17,834 nt of DNA from contig NZ_JAQIVI010000841.1 in the NCBI RefSeq assembly GCF_028618695.1, positions 1 to 17,834 on the forward strand, given 5' to 3'. The notes below the pieces were generated by a model. The model was not told where the DNA came from. It did not search any database and saw only the letters and a list, made by a program, of their open reading frames with translations. The translations under genes and the position numbers were made by a program. This DNA is from Natrinema soli. Lineage in GTDB: Archaea; Halobacteriota; Halobacteria; Halobacteriales; Natrialbaceae. Positions 15,593 to 17,834 of this stretch are shown piece by piece (the stretch's first letter is position 1; each line of letters begins with the position of its first letter).

Positions 15593-15880
15593 ATGTACGA
15601 TCTCACCGGATTCCAACGTGACCTGCTGTACACGATCGCCGGCCAGGACGAACCACACGGCCTCGCGATCAAGGACGAACTCGAGCAGTACTACGAAGGC
15701 GAGATTCACCACGGCCGGCTCTATCCAAATCTGGACGAACTCGTCGACAAGGGCCTCATCGAGAAAGGTACGGCTGACCGACGGACGAACATCTACACGC
15801 TCACTCGGCGTGGTCGCCGCGAGATCGAGGCACGTCGCGAATGGGAAGGCCAGTATGTGGGCGAGCTCCTATCAGAGTAG
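15593..15880 (+). CDS. PadR-family winged-helix transcription regulator
   Basis: 95 aa. The PadR core starts LTGFQRDLLYTIAGQDEPHG, then a recognition-helix segment GEIHHGRLYPNLDELVDKGL, a wing with ADRRTNIYTLTRRG, and a short C-terminal helix REWEGQYVGELL. The ATG at 15593 is preferred because a TATA-like TTCTTAAG lies about 29 bp upstream; in-frame starts at 15572 (TTG) and 15581 would add a few residues. PadR proteins are repressors that respond to small molecules or phenolics; the ligand here is not evident. It is convergent with the Cdc6-type winged-helix gene, 44 bp apart. Confidence 0.87.
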   Translation: MYDLTGFQRDLLYTIAGQDEPHGLAIKDELEQYYEGEIHHGRLYPNLDELVDKGLIEKGTADRRTNIYTLTRRGRREIEARREWEGQYVGELLSE

Positions 15881-15924
15881 CAGACGATCGACCAATGGGC
15901 CAACAGACGGGTCCTAACCCGCGT

Positions 15925-16221
15925 CTAGACCATAATTCCGAGTTCTTTCAACGCGATCTCCCGACCCTCGTAGACGGGTTCGTACTCCGACTCGGATTTT
16001 ACGATTAACTCATAGCGCTCGAGTTTCGGGAGCCACCCACGCAGCGTTCGATCGTGGACTGGGTTGTTCGCGCGCTCACAATACGCTTCATACACTCCAC
16101 CGCTTGTCGCCGGATGGACATCCACCATGACCTCGAGTACGAGTCGCTGGTCACGAGAGAGATCCGAGAGTCGGGAGCAAACCACGGCCTGATCCGCGTC
16201 GGGTTTCGAGTCGTCGCTCAC
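15925..16221 (-). CDS. Stand-alone Cdc6-type winged-helix protein
   Basis: 98 aa. The body reads LSRDQRLVLEVMVDVHPATS, then GVYEAYCERANNPVHDRTLR, WLPKLERYELI and a wing ending VYEGREIAL. This resembles the C-terminal winged helix of Orc1/Cdc6, with its (L..H..VL)...(VYE.Y)...(R.....L..LE..G) pattern, but there is no AAA+ module. It may be an independent DNA-binding protein or a fragment of an orc gene, although it has a clean MSDDSKPDAD start and so looks like a true gene. It is convergent with the PadR-like gene. Confidence 0.55.
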   Translation of the reverse strand: MSDDSKPDADQAVVCSRLSDLSRDQRLVLEVMVDVHPATSGGVYEAYCERANNPVHDRTLRGWLPKLERYELIVKSESEYEPVYEGREIALKELGIMV

Positions 16222-16419
16222 AGCTCACGTGACTCGGTCGGCCGGGCCGTTTGCGGTATTCCGGACGCTGTGAGAGAGCAGAAGGATTTGGCGTGCTCGA
16301 TTGACAGAGCAACAGACCAACTTCGTCGACCCCAGTGGATACAACCAGAATTAGAGGTCGACGGAATTTAATATCCCAAACAATGGTTACTAGACTCTGT
16401 ATTACCCATATAGGGCAGG

Positions 16420-16515
16420 GTTTCAGAAGGACCCTTGTAGGGTTGAAGCGACCCAATGAAGGGGCTATGACCGGGGGTTCATGGAGTTTCAGAAGAACCT
16501 GTCGGAGTTGATGTT
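16420..16515. CRISPR. CRISPR relic: one repeat, one spacer, one degenerate repeat
   Basis: Repeat 1 (16420-16449, 30 nt) begins GTTTCAGAAGGACCCTTG and ends GGGTTGAAGC, as do haloarchaeal type I-B repeats. The 36-nt segment 16450-16485 has spacer length. Repeat 2 (16486-16515) keeps GTTTCAGAAGAACC then diverges and ends in GGAGTTGATG, as the last repeat of an array usually does. No further repeat is seen at the right distance on either side and no cas gene is in the window. It is therefore a solo or collapsed array. Confidence 0.75.
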
Positions 16516-16679
16516 TCGTGACGCCCGCCAACCAGAGAAATCACGCCTCTTACTCAGCGAACGAGTGGCTGAAGCCTTCATGAGGCGATCCAGTGCTTAA
16601 CCGAACACCGATGGTGCAAGCGGGGAGAACCGGGTTCCTTGAGCGGTAATCATTCCCGTATTACTGCAGAATATATTAT

Positions 16680-16693
16680 TTACTCGCGAGTAA
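16680..16693. promoter_or_regulatory. 14-bp palindrome TTACTCGCGAGTAA
   Basis: A perfect palindrome in an AT-rich stretch that includes the TATA-like AATATATTA at 16671-16679. A hairpin GTAAT...ATTAC (16648-16666) is just upstream. This looks like an operated promoter for a rightward transcript into the structured segment 16720-16965. Confidence 0.42.
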
Positions 16694-16719
16694 TTTCTTA
16701 TGTAGTCCTCGAGCAGGAT

Positions 16720-16965
16720 CTATCGTGTCGAAAGGGTGGGTGACGGCAGGAGGCGGACAACACATCGGGGCACATGCCATTCAGTGGGATGAGACCCTGC
16801 CGTATCACCACCTATTGTCCCCATCGGTGATAAAGCCGCACCCTAACGAGTCAGGTGTAGGCAAATGGGATCCTCGAGTCGTCAATAGCACTGAAAGCCG
16901 CCTCGGAAAGGGGTACCGAGGTAACTAAGCCTCTGACGCAGGAGGTTCGATAGGTGATGTCCACG
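16720..16965 (+). ncRNA. Candidate structured RNA, possibly a group II intron domain I remnant
   Basis: A compound helix pairs 16734-16750 (GGTGGGTGACGGCAGG) with 16796-16813 (CCTGCCGTATCACCACCT), including seven clean pairs CGGCAGG/CCTGCCG. A hairpin has arms CCTCGG (16901-16906) and CCGAGG (16916-16921), and another pairs 16930-16933 with 16942-16945. Phrases such as GTGATAAAGCCG and CACTGAAAGCCGCC remind me of bacterial group II intron domain I, but I cannot confirm this: there is no reverse transcriptase frame and no domain V in the window. Open frames here look non-coding. It could instead be an IS-linked or host regulatory RNA. The strand is taken from the TATA-like sequence at 16671. 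Confidence 0.35.
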
Positions 16966-17122
16966 TGTCCTCCCTACATATAGACCAGGATACTATATCA
17001 CAATAGTACCAGTCGCGCTCGAGTGGGTGATGTCCTATGGTTCGGGAGTCGTAATCGACAAGGCGAGAATTCCGAGACGTTGTTTAGTGATCTCGTCCGA
17101 ATTTGCCCGACTCGGCGTACCT

Positions 17123-17834
17123 TTACTCAGACGATTCGTTCACGCTAGTCGATTCGTCGACGCTGGTCTTCCGGCGCAGCCATTCAAGGCCAAGCGCCCC
17201 GCTGAGAAGTCCGCCACCGGCCGTGAAGCCAGGCACGTTGTCGGCGTCAGTGTTGTTCTCGGTGTCCGTCTCGTTTCCAGCGTTCGTCTCGTTTCCGTCG
17301 TCCCCATTTCCGGTGGTTCCGTTCCCGATATCGCCGTCATCGTCATCGACAGACTCTCCGTCGTTGTTGCTACCAGATCCACCGTCGTCGCTGTCGTCCT
17401 CGCTGCCCTGCTGGTCCTCGTCTTGCTCGTCGGATTCGTCCTGCTCGTCGTCTCTAGGATCGCCATCCTCTGAATCGTCGGGCGTTTCGGTTTCGGATCG
17501 AAGCGCCAGCAGCTCGGCGTCACGCTCGAGATAGACTGTGTCGTCATCGACCGCAATCGCTCTCATGATATCATGTGTCCACTCGCGCTCGTCGAAGACG
17601 TAGCGCCACTGCTCCTCGCCCGTCCGAAGGTCGTAGGCGACCACCCGGTCCTCGTCGTCCTCTTCGTTGGGGTCGTGCTGCATAGGGCGTGGCCCGTAGA
17701 GCAAGACAACTGTGTTCCCGGCGACCTGTGGCAGGCTTTGGGTGTACTCTATCTCCCTCACTACTTTACCGCCGGCTGAGAGATCGTATGCTTGGATGGT
17801 TCCGTCGCGGGTAGCGTCGAAGTAACCGTCCCCG
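17123..17834 (-). CDS. PQQ-repeat secreted protein, partial at the window edge
   Basis: The reading frame is open to the right edge, so the N-terminus is missing; about 237 aa are visible. The first part reads GYFDATRDGTIQAYDLSAG and later DRVVAYDLRTGEEQWRYVF, two blades of a PQQ/BamB-like beta-propeller. A long D/E/S/N/G-rich linker follows, then NVPGFTAGGGLLSGALGLEW and LRRKT, a PGF-CTERM-like sorting signal with a short hydrophobic segment and basic end. The tail after it (VDESTSVNESSE) is longer than usual. It is therefore likely an exported, surface-anchored protein; the ligand is unknown. An internal GTG at 17761 is not the start. Confidence 0.75.
   Translation of the reverse strand, partial: GDGYFDATRDGTIQAYDLSAGGKVVREIEYTQSLPQVAGNTVVLLYGPRPMQHDPNEEDDEDRVVAYDLRTGEEQWRYVFDEREWTHDIMRAIAVDDDTVYLERDAELLALRSETETPDDSEDGDPRDDEQDESDEQDEDQQGSEDDSDDGGSGSNNDGESVDDDDGDIGNGTTGNGDDGNETNAGNETDTENNTDADNVPGFTAGGGLLSGALGLEWLRRKTSVDESTSVNESSE

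Noticed and set aside
16151..16531. 126-aa minus-strand frame over the CRISPR relic
   Set aside because: It runs through a CRISPR repeat and spacer and shares sequence with the Cdc6-like gene in another frame.
16725..16928. 67-aa frame beginning GTGTCGAAAGG
   Set aside because: The same DNA forms a strong compound helix; no protein family is seen. Kept only as a possible alternative to the ncRNA call.
16953..17035. Direct repeat GGTGATGTCC at 16953 and 17026
   Set aside because: Only 10 bp with no further similarity; not enough to claim an element end or attachment site.

Overview
The window looks like haloarchaeal DNA. The predicted proteins are strongly acidic, two genes carry the HalOD1 output domain, and there is an HTH_10 (Bat-type) regulator, an Orc1/Cdc6 initiator with origin repeats, TATA-like boxes placed for leaderless transcripts, and a repeat of the haloarchaeal GTTTCAGA...TTGAAGC CRISPR class. 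The Orc1/Cdc6 gene, its repeat array and a neighbouring parA operon suggest the replication/partition locus of a plasmid or secondary chromosome, or an integrated one. The species cannot be named from the sequence.

Region by region: (1) 1-2525 is a sulfur/persulfide module. A rhodanese-metallo-beta-lactamase fusion (minus) faces an operon of TusA-like carrier, DsrE-like protein and HalOD1 protein (plus). The 243-bp gap between them holds TATTG...CAATA palindromes. (2) 2526-4201 is an AT-richer island with a two-gene CBASS antiviral locus. The CD-NTase is a pseudogene (stop, internal deletion and frame change), while the Cap15-type two-TM beta-barrel effector is intact and overlaps it at TAATG. 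(3) 4204-4667 holds two small unknown genes. (4) 4912-6741 is an IS transposase broken by two frameshifts. (5) 6805-8493 is a divergent pair, an NAD-binding epimerase/reductase and an HTH_10 regulator, followed by a 90-bp inverted-repeat element. (6) 8740-9696 has two unknown small genes. (7) 9831-11880 is a replication origin: eleven ORB-like repeats, an AT-rich segment and orc1/cdc6. (8) 12006-13288 is parA plus a probable partition partner. (9) 13289-15000 is decayed DNA with two diverged ORB-like sites and a minus-strand cluster of frameshifted small genes (winged helix, unknown, zinc ribbon). (10) 15133-16221 holds HalOD1, PadR-like and Cdc6-type winged-helix genes. (11) 16420-16965 holds a one-spacer CRISPR relic and a probably structured RNA. 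(12) 17123 to the edge is the C-terminal part of a secreted PQQ-repeat protein.

The replication and partition genes are probably functional. Around them lie several broken accessory genes (CBASS cyclase, IS, winged-helix/zinc-ribbon cluster, CRISPR remnant), which suggests repeated gain and loss of defence and mobile DNA. The most notable points are the intact Cap15 effector beside a destroyed cyclase, the origin architecture, the CRISPR relic and the unexplained structured segment next to it.
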